NCBI GenBank assembly: GCA_025716815.1 | Contig: JAIXMN010000017.1 | Span: 558,001-622,000 of the forward strand | Reading direction: 5' to 3' | DNA from: Dichotomocladium elegans | Taxonomy: Eukaryota > Mucoromycota > Mucoromycetes > Mucorales > Lichtheimiaceae | Length of the DNA: 64,000 bases | Shown: one piece after another, positions 1 to 12,609 of the stretch | How positions within the stretch are numbered: position 1 is the stretch's first letter | How the letters are laid out: every line of letters starts with the position of its first letter | Notes under the pieces: generated by a model | Databases searched by the model: none | What the model was told of the DNA's origin: nothing | The model's input: the letters and a program-made list of their open reading frames with translations, nothing else | Made by a program: the position numbers and the translations under genes

Positions 1-3000
1 GCAAGGCGTAACGTTTACAGGATGCTGATACCGAGGAAACATTGCAGATGTTGCTGCACAGCAATTCCGCGATATTAAAGGTTTGCATGGTATCCTGAAT
101 GGCTTACTGGCTGCAGAAGAAGTCTATATTTCGCGTTTCGTGCTGCGAACTATCAAGTTCATGGCTCAAGGGCATGGTAAAAGTCAATCAACGTTATGTC
201 TTTTGCTTTAAAAATTAATGATTTGCTCTTATAGAGAAATTCTGCCTGGAAATGATCCATTCTGATATGGTCAAGAAGATTATGAGGAGTCTTAAACTTG
301 AGGATGACGATGTGCGCTACTGGAGCGTTATGTGCATTAGCGCAGTGGCGCCCCAAGGTACAGAGACAGTAAATCAATATCAAAGAAACAAGACTGACTT
401 TATGGATTTTCGCTAGTCGAGTCGCATCCGGATATTATCAATTCTGACGAGTTCGGCCTGTTCCTTGAACTCACTGTCTCTCGCAAAGTCAATATTGCAA
501 TATTCTCGTCAGATATTCTTTCTTTAATATGCTGTATAGGTATGGTATTTGATTTACCATTTCTTCTTTTGCTAAGCATATCGTCCACAGGTAGCAATTG
601 TACACTCTTGGGCCCACACCTAGGACCAATGGTGTCAACACTCGATAGACTTCTCCAAATGCAAGAGCTTGAGGTTCAATATAACGCTGCTGGAGCAATA
701 TTTAATCTAATGGCCATGCGAGGTATATTCCATTGGTCTGGTAAAAGTCTGCTGGTACTTACAAATATGACAAAACCTTTTAAAGACGACTTCGCGTGCC
801 ACATCAAAGACCAATGTCTGGACACAATAATAAGTTTATGTGTGTCGCCAACCCATGAGAGAATGCAAATGACAGCAGCCAAGTCGCTTGTGATGATGGC
901 TACCAAATGTGAGAGTCTATGCAACTTTCTTCTTATTATGCATCATCTGACCATCGTTCATGGTAGTCCGCAGTATAATACCTCGCATCATATACCAAGT
1001 TATCAAACCCCTCATTAAGAGCACAACGGATATTACACAGCATACGCTTACTATTACCCTGATGCAGACGTTTATGAAAACCTCGAAATACTGCGACCGG
1101 AAAAGCGGTCGAAAACAGCAGAAGCGGCTTAATATCAAGCGTCGACTTCGAATGAGCCGAATCCCGGCTGAAAACGATTCAGACACTGACAATGGCGGTT
1201 CCAAATTGGACATAGCTTCTTCAGACTCAACCTCTAATCCAAGCACGCAGACTCCGTTCGCGATGAAAACCGCACTTCCTCGTCCTACCCGAATCCAGCT
1301 AGCCGGTGCACTAAGCGCACTGCGAATCTTTTTGGAAAACGGAGAGATTTTCGGTAGTGTTTTCAACGGGACTGAGGAACAATTGATTCGGGAGAACTTG
1401 GACAAAATGAACGAAGTCTTGGAAGAGAACGACCTAGATGCGTATGATGCCGTATCTCGCACCGTGGCACGTCTCTCGGACTTAGACGGATGTATTATAC
1501 CAAGTGGTATTGGCAATTACCAGCACAAGGATACTTGGATCACCGAAAATCCACTGTCAAGAAGCATGCGAAAATTTGTCGAATCAGTAGTATTTCTTTC
1601 CATCTATCCCGTCCTTAGTACCTGGGGTACATATCACGCCAAGTCTTCATTTGCCTCTTCAGCAATGGACGAAAAAACGGCAATCCGAGCTTATTACGAT
1701 GTTATTGCATGGCTTCGACAAACGATCAACGACTTGCTGCAGGACCAATCAATGGCATCCAGTCGCACAGCAAACCGAGGTTTTATCTATGATGATTCGT
1801 CAGAGGACAGTACAGAAGATGAGGATGACTACGGCGAGGGAGAAGAAGGGGAATCAGATCCATACATGATGTCGGACAAGATAGAGTCAGCCGCAGAACG
1901 TTTAGGGGAAACACGACGTAAGGGAGAAGAGCATGATTCTGCGACAGCTGAAGACTTTGCGGGCACCGGGCAGCGTTTATATTCTGCAAAAGCGTATTCC
2001 GTATTTGCCTGTAGGGCATGGATGATACTGCGCTCAATCGTCCATCATGGTAAGCTAGTATATTACAGTTATCTCGCCGCTCCAGTATTAACAGGCGTGA
2101 TGGTCATAGCCGCCGTACGCCATTTTGTGATCCATGAACTGGGGCTCGTGGAAGCAATGGTATATATGCTCCTCAACTCCCGGTCATTGTCCGACCATGC
2201 CCTGACCTGTCTTGGTACGATGATATGCGCAGGTAAAGCTGTCCTAAATGAGAGATATAATATATGAAACGCTAAAATAAGAGTACGGAACAAAAAGATC
2301 CGAGTTTTATCATCTCCGAGCCAGTGCTACGGGTGATGGTGGTTTCGATATGGAAGAGTGCACAAATGCCAATGGCACATAAAAGGGCCTTCTACTTTTA
2401 TGCGCGCATTATTCTCACGTATGCAACTCGCTCTATTAGTGCGTCTACACCGCCTGCATCATGCGATAACAACCCCATGTTCGTTGAGATCGATGTGCAT
2501 CACCGGTCAAAATACTGTTTACTTAACTACGAGACGCGTCTCGAAGTCAGAAATGACTCGTGGACATTTGAGACGGTGCGTTCGACCCATCATACGCCGC
2601 CTCCCGGCTCGGATCTATGGGAGGCCCAGCCGTGCCACAAATATTGTTTTGAAACAGTGCTAGCGACGGACGATCTGATGCAAATCGGATGGGTGTCTGA
2701 AGATTTTGGGATTGACCCAGAGGGCGGCACGGGCGTAGGAGACGATATGTATTCCTACGGCTATGACGGATGCAGGATGAAATCGTGGCATGCCCAATAT
2801 CATGGTTTTGTAAGTTTCTATCAAGTGGAGAGAATAACTTCCTCGTTTCTCACGTTATGAATAGAGAAAAAACTATGGTCGCCGATGGGCTGTTGGAGAC
2901 ACCATCACATGTGCTTTAGACTTGGATGCAGGTGAAATCCGCTTTTACCAGAATGGGGATGAACTTGGAGTGGCATTTGCCAATGTTGACACAAGCGCAG

Positions 3001-4188
3001 TTTGGTATCCCGTATGTGTAGCTCCTTTGGGGACAAACAAATAAGTTGAGAGAGTGCTTATATCATCCTTTGCTGCATGCTAGGCAGCATCTTTATCAAC
3101 CGGTCAGGAATGCCGATTTCGTTTTGGTGGAACACTAGACAAGCTGAGGTATCTTAAAAAGTTGAAGGACGGGCACGGCATATATACATGTTACTTATTT
3201 GACGTCATGTAGATATCTTCCTGAAGGCTATGTTCCCATGGCGCATGTGGCATCACTTTCTGCATCTATAGAGCTTCCACCTCCCCAGGTGAATCGTCGG
3301 CGTACGATTGGGTCCGAAAAAAGTGATGAGATGGACTGCTTGACGACCACTTTGGAGCCATTGGATGGAAAGGAAATGATGGACGGATATGAGGAACCGA
3401 GTCTCCGTCCAATTCGCATGGACCCGCTGCCACAGGAAGAGTGCTCTGCTGATATCCATGGAACTACGAGTGCCAGCACCACCACAGCAGCTGCTGCTTC
3501 CATGGCCCGTACTAGGCAGACCCTGTTGTCGCGTTGTGCTGATGAAGGAGACTATTCTGTGCTCCCCTCACTATATTTTGAAATGATGATTGGGTTCCAA
3601 GTCAGATATCACAACGATGAGGATGAAATAGATGGGTAAGTTAGGAGATGAAATGCGATATGCTTCCTCACGCTAATGCCATGCGGTTTATTGAGTACGA
3701 TGACGATTGGAATGCAAAGCGTATATAAAGATCATCACGTACGAATCGAATACAAACATCACGAAAAGCAAGGTGTTCTTCTCCAGGGCGCTTTTGCACA
3801 GTCAGAACCGTTCCATATGGATATCGTCGACGGAGGCGTCGTAGGAATGGCCTATATCCAAGAGTACAATGCGGTATATATCACTTTGAATGGTGAAATA
3901 TTAGGTAATGATTCCCTCCCTACCGCTCCCCCCCCGAAAAAAGGATAGCAGATGGCAACGAAGAACTTGAGCATGTTGATAACACGCAAAAAAACAGTCA
4001 TTGTCAAGCTGCTACTACCAACTAAGGGAGACGAACACTTTTTGCCCTTCTTGCCGTACCGGTCAGGCAACGTCAAGACACATATCAACTATGGTGACGA
4101 GCTTTTCCGATGGAAACGAGGGAACGCCATCAGCGCGAAAGAAAAAATGAGGCGCTATCTAGGGCAGCTATTATCATCGGATGTGTGA
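1..4188 (+). CDS. ARM-repeat and double SPRY domain protein (5' partial)
   Basis: Multi-exon gene whose start lies left of the window. Early exons read in one phase series at about 80-176, 235-357, 417-539, 591-722 and 786-908. They encode helical armadillo-like segments (for example VQYNAAGAIFNLMA and MQMTAAKSLVMMATK). A long exon from about 970 to 2230 continues with helical and acidic low-complexity sequence. From about 2460 a SPRY fold begins, with YSYGYDGCRMKSWHAQ and, after an intron, YGRRWAVGDTITCALDLD and IRFYQNGDELG. It closes with RYLPEGYVPMA near 3210. A second, more diverged SPRY-like unit runs about 3700-4150 (AVYITLNGEILG, LPFLPYRSGNV) to a stop at 4186-4188. SPRY modules bind partner proteins and ARM repeats form scaffolds, so an adaptor or ubiquitin-ligase scaffold role is inferred; no RING is visible. 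Exon borders around 900-1150 and 2230-2330 are unresolved. Confidence 0.75.
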
Positions 4189-4426
4189 ATAATGCGTATG
4201 TTGTACAGGATAGCTTAGCAATAAGAAGATTTGCATATGGTGGCATATGTAGACGACAAGTAATGTGGAGTTCATAATATACAAGCATGATGATAGATAA
4301 CGGAGAACATTAGAGGGTGGGGGGTGTTAGAGAATAAGGTTAGAATGGGGTGCAATGGCAAGGAATGTATATAGGTAGGAGAGAGTTTGTGCTAATACTC
4401 TCGGGGTGGGGGTGGGGAAGGGGTTC

Positions 4427-7025
4427 TCAAGATGAATCCGGGAGATCCTCTTTAAGGTCGGACAAGTCCAGTTCGTCATCCGAAGCAGGTGTTTCGTCGC
4501 ACGAAGATTTAGAAGGATGCGTTGCGGGCGGGTTCATTGTGAGATCCCCATATTTCTCGGTTTTCACAAATTTTGGCACGGAGTCCTGGGCCATGATGCG
4601 ACAGATGTGTTGGTTGACTTTTTCATAGAGCCTGAGCATTCCTCGCAGCCGCTGACTTGCGTTTCCATGCACGAGGATGATTGTCTGCGGCGGCGCGGGC
4701 TGGAAGGCGTTGTTGGCGAAGGGTACCTGGTGTGAGGATAAGTCATTCGGAGCCGCGGCCGCGGCCGCAGCATCATCATCATCTGCTGCTGCTGATACTG
4801 ATGCTACTACTGATGAACCAGTAGCAGTAGTAGTAGCAGCAGCATGGGTCGGGGTCTTCCCAGCAACGCCATAAAGTCGAAAACTTTCGCTTACAAATTG
4901 GCCAATCTCCTGCCGTAACGCATGGTCGATATTCACCTCGGAGGGAGCGTTTGGAGCAAGGTAGGTGCTATAGATCGTGTACCCGTCCTGGAGCAGGTCC
5001 TTGTGCGTGGCCTGTCCACGCAGCAATTTCTTGCGAAGCGCATAGTAATCGACCCAGATGTTGAGGTTTTCCTCCGAAAAGTGGGATTTCAGAAAGTCGC
5101 GAAAGTACATGCGCAGTAATGGATCCTCAAGGATCTGCCGCAACTTTGCCCAGTGCGAATTGGGATCGATGATGCCTTCGATCGGAGCAGAGGTGATGAA
5201 GTCAATGCCATGCACAATCGTAGTATTGGCAGAGGAAGGGCACGTCGTTGACGGCTGAGACTGGTACTTGGGCTGCCGCAACAATAGCAGTTTTTCAGTG
5301 ACCTGGTCAATGTCTTCTGTCTGTTTCGATTTACCCGTCGCCGTTGCGGCAGCATCAGCAACGGCAGTAGTAGTATTCGAAGATGCCTTGGGCCTAACCA
5401 GAGGAATAGCGAATTCCATCAGATCGACACCCTGGAGTCCAAGCGCGGGGTCCTCGTCGTCGCCGATCCTTACCGAAGAGGAGGCCGCATCTTCCAGCTC
5501 ACCACCGCCCGACTCGTTGGAGGAGATCGACGGCGTTGTTGTTGTTGATGATGACGATGCGGGCGACAATGTATCATGAATCGCAGGCGCTTTCCTGGCA
5601 GAAGAAGAAGAAGAAGATGATGATGATGCAGGCGCGCGCCGAATTGTTGTGCCGCTGCTCGAGGACGTTTTGAGCCTTGCGGCGAGCGCCCGCTGACGCC
5701 TGAGGATACTTTCGTGGCTCTCCATCGTAGCCGTGGCTTCGCCAGGATTACCCCTCGGGCGATTCCATCCGAGCACTTCGCGGCCGCGGTGGGTAATGTA
5801 ATACATGGTATTCCTCGACGTCTTGAAGAGGATCGAATCTTCCATGGAACTGCTATTACTACTGCTGTGGTGGTGATCGCGGCTTGACTTGTCAATCACC
5901 TGACTGATCCATCCGTAGAGCACAAACTCAGACGCGACCATTTCAGCTTCTTCTTTAGTAACAACGGTGGTGTATTCGCTAATCCATTCGAATGCCTGGC
6001 TGCCGAAAAAGGTATACTGATATTCTTCAAGGTGTCTTGTCTCGATCCCTAATACTGCGGCGTGAGCTTTTCTTCTTTCTTTTCTTATTTTTTTTTTTAC
6101 TCTGGAAGTTTTCAAGGTGGGTAGGCGTGTGTGGGGAGGGGGAGGGGGAAGGGGGAACACAGGTAGAGTTCTAATTAGCATTACCCCCGGCATCATCGGC
6201 CATGAGTGACTCCATCGGAAGATAAGCCATCATTGTCTTATGAGCGCATGTGTTCTGATAAGTAAAATAGGGCCGTGCTTTCTCTCTCTTTTCCTTCTAC
6301 AAAACGACTATAGAGGGGAAAAAGTCGCTACATTACCTTGAACACGACGGTCATGTTCGGTCGCGCAAAGGCAATCATGTCATCGTGGTCACTCAATCGC
6401 TCAAGGACTACGATATCGAACGACTCGATCTTGACCAATGCCGGTTGGAGATCCTTGAGTGACACTCCTGCGCGATATCCGAATGCTTGGATAGCAAATT
6501 TGCCCTTGGGCGTGATAATCCAAATGGATTTATCCTTCAGGACGCGGTTCGTCGGATCAACGGCGTTCTCGAATAGCCGCGAATTTACAAAGTGTTGACC
6601 GAGTGTTTTAGCCATGTGGGGTGACATTGAAAAGGTGGTTGTGGTTCGGGTGGTGATTCGACGTGTGGGATCGAGGGGATCAGGCTTCTTCATGAGGTGG
6701 GTAAACTGAAGATTGCCGAGAATCCCAATGGCCTCAGCCAGAACAAAGCTGTTTGGAATGTTGCGAAAACGATACCGGTGGTCTCTGAGGCCATGTTGGA
6801 TGATGAGCGCGGCGAACAAGTCATGCAGATTCTTTTATTTATTGTCGCATGATATATCAGTCTTTTTTATTTTCACTATTCCCCCCCCAAACGCAAAAGC
6901 TGAGGGGCGAGGTTCTGCTCCAGATGAGCATCTCCCCCTTCTTTTACCTGGCAGTGAGGTCGCCCGTCTGCGGTAACCCGCATTAAGGACGTGTAGGTTG
7001 CCATAGAAGAACTGCTATTGGGCAT
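4427..7025 (-). CDS. RGS protein, Sst2/FlbA type (DEP-DEP-RGS)
   Basis: Four exons on the minus strand: 7025-6948, 6831-6337, 6254-6185 and 6066-4427. They sum to 2283 nt (760 aa) with all phases consistent. The start at 7025 gives a short leader ending DGRPHCQ, then the fungal DEP-like region (FAALIIQHGLRDHRYRFRN, about residues 28-190). A second DEP domain follows (about 215-330: FFGSQAFEWISEYTTVV), then a serine-rich linker and an RGS domain from about residue 515 (FRDFLKSHFSEENLNIWVDY) to about 720 (DSVPKFVKTEKYGDL). RGS proteins speed GTP hydrolysis by G-alpha subunits; the Sst2/FlbA family ends pheromone or vegetative-growth signalling at the plasma membrane. The RGS domain is about 80 residues longer than usual because of an Ala/Asp/Ser/Thr-rich insertion. 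Family assignment is strong; the controlled G-alpha is not deducible. Confidence 0.93.
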
Positions 7026-9795
7026 GCTATCGCCGGTTGCGCAGTGAGAAAACAGAAAAGAAAGTTAAGTGGTGAAGAAAATAGAACGGGAGGAAAGAGG
7101 GGACCGCTGAGATGGAGGACACTTTGTGGAGTGTATGTGTCTGCGTGTGTCATGGTAGCACACCAGCGCAACCCCCCCCCCGGTTGCTGTTGTCAGGTAT
7201 ATGGATAGAGAATACGCGCCGGAGAGCAGCAGGGAAGGGTGTGGTGAATGTACAAGGCTGAATATTTCTGTATTCGTAAAACCTTCACCAATTTTAGTCA
7301 GATCTCGATAACCTCTCTCCTTTTCATTTGAGGCCCCATTTTCTCATATTTCTTCTAAATTTTTTAAACCGTGCACAGACACTATCTATAATTACGAACG
7401 CAATCTTATAGTATCCGAACCAACTCTAACCACTTTCCTCCTTACACGCGGTACCACCGATAAAAATATCCACTTCTTCTCTCCCCCGTCTCCATCACTC
7501 CTTTTCCTCCGTATCACCGCGAGAAACAGTAACCCAGTCAGCATGGAGCAATCCTAGAATATTCATCTTTTCTGGTCTGTGCCAAACTTTCTTTAAGGAA
7601 TTGCACTACAAAGGTCTGACAAAGATCGGCGATCCGAAGCTCTATTTTTTTTGGGGGGGTGTGGGAATGTGGAGAATGACAGAGCGCCGCGTTCTGGCTT
7701 TTGTAAGTAGTGGTAAACGAGTTACGTGCTGAAGAACGAAAAAGCATACATGGATCAGCATGTATAGTATGGGTTACTTTCAATTCAGTGGAATTGTTCG
7801 GTGTATAGTAGGTCCCGTCAGAGCAAACAAACAAACAAAAATTTCCTTTTTCATTCTATACAGCGAACGTGGGAGGGGGATGCGTTTTAAGTTTTGTGTT
7901 CCCTTGCAAAAACCAACCCTCATGGATTGTAGCCTGTCTTCTCCCCCTCCCACAGTAGAAGCTCTTTTTATCAAGATAAAGCAGACGAATATTGTTGGAT
8001 AATACTCTAGTACGTATGATGATGACACGCTAAATCGTGTGCGACAATTCGTTCCCGACACCTGCCTTGTCAGCTCACCAGGCAATGTCTCCATCAGTTG
8101 CATGTCGCATTCGTTGCGGGGTTATACACACCCAGAAGAGGCCCCAGGTGGTTGATTTCGTTCCGATGACACCCAGCGAAAATAAATAGCACCTGTAGAA
8201 GCGCGCGCGTGTGTGTGTGTGGGGGGGTGTTGGATACGTGCGTGACAAGGAAAGGTAATTCTCCGCTTTACTGGAAAAATACACCACGATCCCACTGCGT
8301 ACTAGGATGGAATGAGACGGGGGAGCCAGGCACTCGTGATTCCATTTCTTCAATCTGAAGCTGTCCATCAAAGAAGCGCATGTGACTTCAATCTATGGTG
8401 AATTCTATGGATACGCTCACAAGTGGGCCCCCCCTCTCTTTCTTTTTGTAAGGAGGCATGTACGTACATACCCATCTAGCATGATGAAAAGAGGACTGAC
8501 AATAATCTTGGTAGCATTGACCAAGCGTAGGTATCTGGCCCTGAATGTCTCGAGCCAAGGTTACAGACTGTTTTCCAATGTTTAATGGGATTCAATTTCA
8601 CTATGGACGGTGATGGAGGAACAAAAAAAGGACACATGCGTCTGTGCGCATGTGTGGCATGAAACTGTCGGAGCTGGATACGGACGCGTGCTCACACAGC
8701 ACGGAGCATCTCTCGATGTTTTCCGGGCGGGAACTATCATCATCAGTAGCTTATAGGTAAATTTTGTCTACGCAACAGAGTATGTTCGTGTGGATACATT
8801 GTTGAAAAAGGTACCCTTTTCGGTACTTGGAGGAAGGGAATAAACCATTGGTTGATAGGTCTAAATAAATACAGCACCTATCGCGTGATTTTTAGAGACG
8901 GTGTAACGCCGCTCCCCTCCTTCCCTATCTACATCATACGCCTAAAACCGAAAATAAGACAGCCAGACATGTTTTAATGCAACCTTGTACCTAACAGCAG
9001 CGGCTGTTGAACGAAAAAAAAAGTATGGCTCAAACAATATTCTCCCTTGTCCAGTGAGGGTGATGCGAGGCCGTATCGCGGGGTGAAAGCTTATTTGTAG
9101 AGGGAGACATGCTGCATATTGCCGCCTTCTGGAACTTCCTATAATTATGCCTTTGTTTCCACCCTTTTTTTGTTTTTTGTTTAATGGCTCTACTCCCAGA
9201 ATCAAAAGTCCTGATCATCTGAGCTCTACAAACAACCTTATGCATAAAAAAGATGCGAATATTATAATCTCGAAGTAGACATCGAGCGCAGTTATGATTG
9301 GTTATCTTACTTGGCGCTGTATTTGGCAAAGCCGGCGAGGGCGCCCTACAAAACTCTACTCTACACTTCTAAAAAAAGTTTCTACTTTCCTTCTCCATTC
9401 TCTATTCTTTCTTTTTTTTCACTCGGCGGTTCTCACTATAAGGGAATCTTTTTAAGTAATTATCAGGTAATTTCAATCAATAGCTTTGAATCAATTGTGA
9501 ATCATGTGATAGAGGCGGAGCCGAGTGTCAAAAGCATGGAGAGCATTTTAATTCTCATTGACTAACCAAGAAACATTTAGTGAGTCCTTTGTCCATTCTT
9601 CGGCTTCGCGATAAAAGAAAAATGTTGATTGATATGCGGTCAAAATTATCATGTAGCTTAAAAAGTAGAAACAGGGAGAAAGCGAATATTTGGTGAAAGT
9701 GAAGCAAAAGATATCTTTCGGGTATGACGATGGAGGGGGAAAAAGGGGAGCACTAGACCAATGTAGAATGAAAGTCATTTGATAGAGCTGAGAAA
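7026..9795. other. Gene-poor intergenic region between divergent RGS and ankyrin genes
   Basis: No reading frame here has recognisable domain content or a consistent intron chain. The first part (7026 to about 7550) must hold the RGS promoter and 5' leader. The last few hundred bases precede the ankyrin gene. There are homopolymer runs and a short GT run near 8210, but no recognised repeat, tRNA or transposon. At 2.8 kb it is long for this window, so remote regulatory DNA, a noncoding RNA or decayed repeats are all possible. Confidence 0.5.
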
Positions 9796-12514
9796 ATGAC
9801 GACAAGGAGCCAAGGACCAGACGCGAAAATGATACAAAACGAAGTCAGGTCATCAGTTTCACCTGGCGTTGAAACGAAACAGCGTCGGCACTCTAACGAC
9901 GAAAGCAACGAGACTCGGGTCCAGCAGCAGCCACGACGACGACCCGGACGGCCTAGGAAATATAGGCAACCATCTTCTCCGTCGCCCACGCCTCCTTCGA
10001 CACCTCGATTGACGACAACAACAGCAACAGTTCGTGACCCTAACAAACCAGACAAAGCGGGGCGCACGAAACTTTTCGGGTTTACTGCTTCGGGCGACCT
10101 TGCCACCGTGAAAGATCTTGTCCAGCAAGGCGCCAATGTCAATTATCACGACCATGCGGGTTGGACACCGCTGCACGAAGCATCGCTCAAAGGCCAATAT
10201 CATGTAGCGGAATATCTCATCCAGGCCGGTGCTAATGTGAATGCCCGCGGATTCGGCGATGATACACCTCTGCATGATGCAAGCTTCCACGGCTATGCAG
10301 ATCTTGTTCATCTGCTAGTGAGCTCGGGTGCGGATGTATTTGCCTTAAATTCAAAAAAAGAGACGCCACTTGACGTTTGTCAAGACCCCTCAGTGGCTGC
10401 CATTCTCAAAGCGAAGATTGACCATGTTAATCGGCTCGTGGTTCAAGACGAGTCAGGACGCACAGCTCTTCACCAGGCTTGTGCTGCTGCTGAAACAAAG
10501 GACGAACGAGGATCATCGTCGGCTGATGCTGTGGCCCTCTTGCTGAAGCAAGGCGCAAACGTGAATGCGATCGCGGACAGCAATGCATGGACCCCGCTTC
10601 ACGAGGCTGCGCACGGCGGCAACTTTGCTGCGGCCAAGCTCCTCGTTCATCATGGCGCTGATATCCATCATGCTGACCGAGACGGTAATACGGCATTGCA
10701 TCTTGCAAGCATGGGAGGACATGTTGAGCTCGTCGAATTCCTCCTTGATCAGGGTGCGCAACTCGAACGATCGAATCACAGCGGTCAAAATGCATACCAG
10801 GTCACCACCTGCCTCACCACACGCCGCATTTTGGCTGCTAAGATGGATGAGCTCCAGAAGGAGCGTGTGACAAGCGAAGCTATTGATGAAATTACATTTC
10901 AATCGCACACAGAACTCAAACGTCGCCAACAAAAGCAAAATGCAGCCCCAAGTAGGCCTTTGTCTCGAGAAGAGCGCAAGATTCAGGCCATCATGAAAAC
11001 CTTTGCCAGCCTTGAGCAGACACGTCCGCGACGGCAGAGGGCGCTGACTGCAGAGGATGATAATAACAGCGATGAAGGGAAGACCAGCACCAAACGAATA
11101 AAACGCCGCATGTCGTCAGCCGAACCAGCCCACGCAACAACACCGCCCGCCATCGACACACCAAGAAAACCAGTAACCGATGTTAACAAGCGAGACTCGA
11201 GCGGCCGCACATCACTGCATCGAGCCTCGACGCGGGGTGATCTTCTTGCTGTCGAACGGCTCCTAGAGGCAGGTGCCAAACCCAACGTTCGGGACAATGC
11301 AGACTATACGCCCCTTCACGAGGCTGCTCTGCGCGGTCGTGATAAAGTGGCATTTCTTCTGCTCAGTAAGGGTGCAGACCCCAACGTGGAAGGTACGGAT
11401 AAAGATACACCTCTCCACGACGCAGCAGAGAACGGCCATATCGCCGTCCTTCGTTACTTGCTCAAGTTTGGCGCAAACGCTGCACCACTCAACGCCCACG
11501 GGCGCACTCCACTTGACCTGGCACTTGCCGCTGGTCAACAAGAAGCCTGCAATATTCTTCGGGAAGCCATGTTTACCGCACGGGCGACGAATCAAGGTTC
11601 AAAGAAAGGCTACAAAGCCTTCTCATTTCTTGATATCTTTGTCTCATTCATGTCCATACAAATTAATAGAATTACGTAACAACACAACAATAGCAACAGC
11701 AGCAGCAGCAGCGCCACGGAAATTGGATTTGAAGAAAAAGAACCTTCACTTTCTGCAGCTCTCATCAAAGCAAACGATGTCCGCTGAAAACAACGGGAGC
11801 GGCGTTTCATCAGCAAACCCGCAGGCACATCCCATACCGACTCCACCTCCTGAGCGACGAAAAACAGAAGACGAGAATTGCCCGCTTCCCTCGTTGAGAG
11901 ACGCGGTGCGGTATTTGCCACTCTATACGGTTCAGCTTACCCATACTAGTAGCACCACCACTACCACCAGTAATAGCACTGCATTTTTCGTCCTCGACTA
12001 TCAAGTTAGTCTCCTTTTGGGCCTGTCTAGCCAGACATTCCGCCAGCGCTATCCACAGCTCCTGCGGAGACCTGTGACGAAGGACGAAAAAGAGCGGCTG
12101 TGGCCCCCGATCGGTTCGATGACCGGCGGATGCTACGAGCAAGCTCAAAAACGGCGCTTCGTCGGTGCTGATCTGTATTTTATCCCCCTCGACCAGATTG
12201 TGGCGCTTGTCAAGCAAGATTATAGCCATTTAATGCCGAGTCTAATGACTCTCGCTTTGGATATGGGCTACAGCAGTCCTTCCCCGTTCATAACACCAGC
12301 AACTGTTACCACCGCCACCGCCATGATCCCGCCAGAAACGACAATCGCACCTAGTCTCCGGCGGCCGAGTTGTGGGCTTCCTCCTAAATTTGCACTAAAG
12401 ATGCAAAAGCGAAATAAGCTGATCCTCAGCAATAACAACAGCAACGATACCCATAACCACCGCCACCATAATGCATGTATAAACGAAAAGAACGGCGAGA
12501 TCGAACGTAAATAA
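9796..12514 (+). CDS. AT-hook and ankyrin-repeat protein, Hos4-like
   Basis: Starts at 9796 with a basic leader carrying an AT-hook-like motif (RRRPGRPRKYR, residues 47-57), which suggests DNA binding. Two clusters of ankyrin repeats follow, about residues 90-360 (GWTPLHEASLKGQYHVAEYL, DGNTALHLASMGGHVELVEF) and 465-600 (SGRTSLHRASTRGDLLAVERL). The first frame stops at 11679. A downstream frame to 12514 encodes a conserved-looking C-terminal domain (VRYLPLYTVQL, QVSLLLGLSSQTFRQRYP, RRPVTKDEKERLWPPI). This resembles the tail of fungal Hos4-like ankyrin proteins of Set3-type histone deacetylase complexes, so I join the two parts. One intron is likely at about 11779-11825 (GAT|GTCC to GCAG|GCAC). 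An earlier intron between about 11580 and 11700 is needed but not resolved. Role in chromatin repression is inferred from the family. Confidence 0.78.
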
Positions 12515-12609
12515 AGATAATGAGAGAGAGGGGAAGGTCGACCATTGGTATTATTACATAATAAGGTGTAGTGACGTAGAACGAAAAAAAAATGCCGGTA
12601 CAGATTCTT

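Noticed and set aside
1020..1132. An alternative plus-strand frame reading YAYYYPDADVYENLEILRPE
   Set aside because: It looks protein-like but stops after AEAA and has no donor leading to the next exon. I kept the longer continuous frame; a local sequence error is possible.
917..1516. A 199-residue minus-strand frame
   Set aside because: It lies fully inside the coding exon of the ARM/SPRY gene on the other strand and shows no domain.
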